Part shown: in pieces, positions 63,403 to 64,000 of the stretch
Position numbering within the stretch: the first letter of the stretch is position 1
How the letters are laid out: each line of letters begins with the position of its first letter
From: Shewanella pealeana ATCC 700345
GTDB lineage: Bacteria; Pseudomonadota; Gammaproteobacteria; Enterobacterales; Shewanellaceae
Assembly: GCF_000018285.1 (NCBI RefSeq)
Contig: NC_009901.1
Location: 2,231,001-2,295,000 of the forward strand
Length of the DNA stretch: 64,000 nt
Reading direction: 5' to 3'
Notes under the pieces: generated by a model
The model's input: only the letters and a program-made list of their open reading frames with translations
Database searches by the model: none
Told to the model about the DNA's origin: nothing
Position numbers and translations under genes: made by a program

Positions 63403-63881
63403 CCACCCATTATAGGTAGTGTTTTTTAACAATAAGATATCCTTAGCATTTTTGCGAAAGATGAATTTTAAGTTCCATGTGAGATTACTCATCTTTTTAT
63501 GCTTATACAAGTCGCTTGTGTTCAATAAACGATGTAAATATGTATGCGACGTCGCAAAATTTACATAAAATCAAGCTATTTAAGTTAAGCATAAAGTTAT
63601 GACAGTGAGATTACTGCCAATAAAGATGGTTGAACCTGTTGAGATAACGCTTATGTGGGGGATCAAACGACGAATCGTGGATTTTACCAAAAGGCGGAAA
63701 TGACTATCTAAAAGGGTCTATCTTAAAAACTGCGCGAATTATATTCAGTAATAAATCAATGTCAATAGATTTTTGCTTATTATTATCTCAATAATTAGTT
63801 TAGTTTTGCGTTAGCAGTTTGTTAAAGTGTAGGCGGTGCAAGCCGTAACCCTAAGGGGACGTACTTTTGAATGGAGTCTTT
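63403..63881. other. intergenic region before the final gene
   Basis: About 480 AT-rich bases with no supported gene. A short GGCGGTGCAAGCCGTAACCC segment near 63832-63851 could form a small hairpin in the leader of the last gene, but matches no riboswitch class that I can name. Confidence 0.35.
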
Positions 63882-64000
63882 ATGCCGCGAATTTTCTATT
63901 TCTTCCTGCTACTAATCATGTTTTCTACCTCATTCTCATCCTATGCAACGGGGATAATATCGGTAGCGACTAAAACGCAGCAAACGACTGAAGAGTCGGA
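63882..64000 (+). CDS. 5' end of an exported protein gene, cut by window edge
   Basis: ATG at 63882 with GGAG 9 bases upstream. The visible 39 codons begin with a signal peptide (MPRIFYFFLLLIMFSTSFSS, cleavage near SYA-TG), then a polar Thr/Gln-rich mature start. The frame is open to the end of the window. Too little is visible to name the protein. Confidence 0.65.
   Translation, partial: MPRIFYFFLLLIMFSTSFSSYATGIISVATKTQQTTEES

Noticed and set aside
63826..63881. Cyclic-di-GMP or other riboswitch in the leader of the last gene
   Set aside because: A small GGCGG...CCG hairpin exists but the conserved riboswitch core bases are not present.

Overview
The window looks like the chromosome of a marine gammaproteobacterium of the genus Shewanella or a very close relative. 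This is inferred from protein families and gene neighbourhoods, not from a marker gene: a CcpA-type dihaem peroxidase, hppD-hmgA with a LysR gene, the DUF2157/DUF4401/GDYXXLXY trio, ydbH-ynbE-ydbL, and many small palindromic intergenic repeats. I saw no rRNA, tRNA or CRISPR array.

Layout. 1-3.7 kb: DoxX protein, YdjA-like nitroreductase, GNAT acetyltransferase, two small hypothetical proteins. 4.1-9.7 kb: a tightly overlapping five-gene MacB-type export operon with one ATPase, three different HlyD-like adaptors and one permease. 9.9-11.7 kb: a two-TM-type ion channel and an AI-2E family permease. 11.8-12.2 kb: a small element bounded by two look-alike hairpins. 12.3-15 kb: DUF2157/DUF4401/GDYXXLXY operon. 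15.1-20.7 kb (minus): small membrane protein, ydbL-ynbE-ydbH envelope lipid-transport set, FUSC-family protein. 21-29 kb: metabolic and housekeeping genes (YeaD mutarotase, acyl-CoA dehydrogenase, YjjG, DUF938 methyltransferase, M3 peptidase lipoprotein).

29.5-32.9 kb is an accessory locus: a trimeric-autotransporter-like protein whose passenger is built of acidic DPV and MQVRP repeats, three small exported-looking proteins in the same minus-strand operon, and a divergent HTH/S24-like repressor preceded by dyads that overlap its promoter. 33-46.6 kb: Aer-like chemoreceptor, RarD, scrambled remnants of an HUH (REP-associated) transposase, a TonB receptor, nucleoside hydrolase, gamma-glutamyltransferase, a DUF482-like acyltransferase, small envelope proteins and a LysE exporter.

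46.7-52.2 kb is the second accessory region: three ~260-bp tandem repeats, each with a ~90-nt core that folds into the same three-stem structure with compensatory base changes, followed by an AT-rich cassette encoding an Mrr-like nuclease, a HerA-like ATPase and an OLD-family (AAA + TOPRIM) nuclease. The cassette is best read as a candidate anti-phage defence system. 53-64 kb returns to core genes: tyrosine/homogentisate degradation (hppD, hmgA, divergent LysR), CcpA, a periplasmic solute-binding-like protein, an alpha/beta hydrolase, YccF, and a PLP-dependent deaminase-like enzyme whose 3' end has been tandemly copied three more times downstream. The last gene is cut by the window edge.
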